From the NCBI GenBank assembly GCA_955652455.1, contig CATPBU010000238.1:1-6343 (forward strand): DNA of 6,343 nucleotides. Direction: 5' to 3'. This document shows, one piece after another, positions 5,540 through 6,343 of this stretch (within the stretch, counting starts at the first letter, position 1; each line of letters begins with the position of its first letter). Below the pieces are notes generated by a model. It was not told where the DNA came from. It searched no databases and worked only from the letters and a program-made list of their open reading frames with translations. Made by a program: the position numbers and the translations under genes. This stretch comes from Candidatus Dormiibacterota bacterium. GTDB taxonomy: Bacteria; Chloroflexota; Dormibacteria; UBA8260.

Positions 5540-6343
5540 CGATCAGATGGTGACCAGTGGCGTCGTGGTGACGCGCGTCCCCGTAGTCGTCCACTCTGAT
5601 GCAATTGACGACACGACCGAGCACGAGGGTTGCCGGCGCAGCGATGCCAGCGTCGCTCACTGCAGCGGCGATCCCGCACAGCGGGGCGCGGACAGCCACC
5701 TCGGCCTCGGTTGTCGCGTTGGCGATGACGGCGGCGGGCCAGTCGGGCCCCAGCACCGGCGTGAGTCGTCGCACGATGCCCGGCAGCACCGCGAGCGGCA
5801 TCAGCACGACCAGGGTGTCGACCGCAGAGGCGACGGCCTCGATGTCCCGAGGCAGCAGCCCGTCGCTGTCGTGACCGGTGACGATCGCCACTGACCCCGA
5901 GACCCCGCGAAAGGTGACCGGGATGTCCGCCGCCGCCGGGGCGGCCAGCGCCGATGTCACCCCGGGAACGACGTGCGCCGCAACGCCGGCGGCGCGCAGC
6001 GCGTCCAGCTCTTCACCGCCCCTGCCGAACAGAAACGGGTCGCCGCCCTTGAGCCGCACCACCGCAAGACCGGCCCGCGCCGCCTCGATGAGCATCGCGG
6101 TGATGTCGTCCTGGGAGGAGCGCACGCCACCGCCGCGCTTGCCGACGTCGACCAGCCTCGCCCGTGCCCCGCAGAGGTTGAGGATGTCCGTCGGTACGAG
6201 GGCATCGTGGAAGACGATGTCGGCGTCGAACAGCAGCTCGCGTGCGGCAACCGTGAGCAGGCCGGGATCCCCGGGTCCGGCGCCGACGAGGTGGACCACG
6301 CCGGCCGGCGGGGCCAGGTCCCGCGCGTCAGCCGCCAATCGCA
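5526..6343 (-). CDS. cobA: Uroporphyrinogen-III C-methyltransferase (SUMT), 5' end outside window
   Basis: The visible 272 codons contain a complete SUMT domain. It methylates uroporphyrinogen III at C2 and C7 with S-adenosylmethionine to give precorrin-2, the branch point to siroheme and cobalamin. Counting from the TTG at 6338, the motifs are VHLVGAGPGDPGLLT (15-29), RLKGGDPFLFGRGGEE (95-110), VPGVTSALAAPAAADIPVT (124-142), VTGH (153-156) and the closing ATLVLGRVV (236-244). The reading frame stays open to the window edge (Arg precedes the TTG). The PPAG linker before the domain is typical of actinobacterial CysG-like fusions, which carry an N-terminal precorrin-2 dehydrogenase/ferrochelatase half. 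The TTG is therefore probably not the start, and the gene may be cysG rather than cobA. Unusual residues are PVTFRG where most relatives have PVTHRG, and TTEAE where a TxxxQ is common. The stop overlaps the permease start by 14 bp. Confidence 0.93.
   Translation of the reverse strand, partial: RLAADARDLAPPAGVVHLVGAGPGDPGLLTVAARELLFDADIVFHDALVPTDILNLCGARARLVDVGKRGGGVRSSQDDITAMLIEAARAGLAVVRLKGGDPFLFGRGGEELDALRAAGVAAHVVPGVTSALAAPAAADIPVTFRGVSGSVAIVTGHDSDGLLPRDIEAVASAVDTLVVLMPLAVLPGIVRRLTPVLGPDWPAAVIANATTEAEVAVRAPLCGIAAAVSDAGIAAPATLVLGRVVNCIRVDDYGDARHHDATGHHLIGEPR

Noticed and set aside
6336..6338. TTG as the true start of the SUMT gene
   Set aside because: The frame remains open to the edge and the preceding linker resembles that of CysG-type fusions, so the start is probably outside the window.

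Overview
The window is about two-thirds G+C, rich in Arg/Ala/Gly/Val codons, uses GTG starts freely, and carries gene families typical of high-GC Gram-positives: a stand-alone LigD-type polymerase domain, an ABC-F ATPase opening with V/M-GFIDVANLRY, and a SUMT preceded by a PPAG linker. It is most likely chromosomal DNA of an actinobacterium. I cannot name a genus from the sequence.

Layout. (1) 1-208, minus strand: the 5' part of a small two-helix membrane protein resembling TrbC/VirB2-type pilin subunits, running off the left edge. (2) 209-374: a divergent intergenic region. It holds a good minus-strand promoter (TTGACA, 18-bp spacer, TAGACT) whose spacer is filled by a TACAC-N6-GTGTA inverted repeat, probably a repressor operator. 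(3) 375-1186, plus: an alpha/beta hydrolase disrupted by an apparent one-base deletion near 962, which puts the catalytic His in another frame. (4) 1244-2209, plus: a LigD-like polymerase/primase domain protein. (5) 2367-3962, plus: a two-domain ABC-F ATPase, probably translated from a leaderless GTG. (6) 3903-6343, minus: a compact operon in the order SUMT (running off the right edge), TauE/SafE-type permease, GNAT acetyltransferase. The last gene overlaps the 3' end of the ABC-F gene by 60 bp.

How the genes fit together. SUMT makes precorrin-2, the siroheme precursor needed by assimilatory sulfite reductase, and TauE/SafE proteins often export sulfite or related sulfur anions. The minus-strand operon therefore looks like the tail of a sulfur-assimilation/siroheme cluster with a GNAT appended. 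The plus-strand genes look like independent accessory units: a hydrolase, a DNA-repair polymerase and an ABC-F protein of the type that acts on ribosomes. No RNA genes, CRISPR arrays, insertion sequences or convincing intrinsic terminators were seen. I did not find a clearly new multi-gene system. The points most worth following up are the promoter/operator at the left, the possible conjugation protein it drives, the hydrolase frameshift, and the overprinted GNAT tail.
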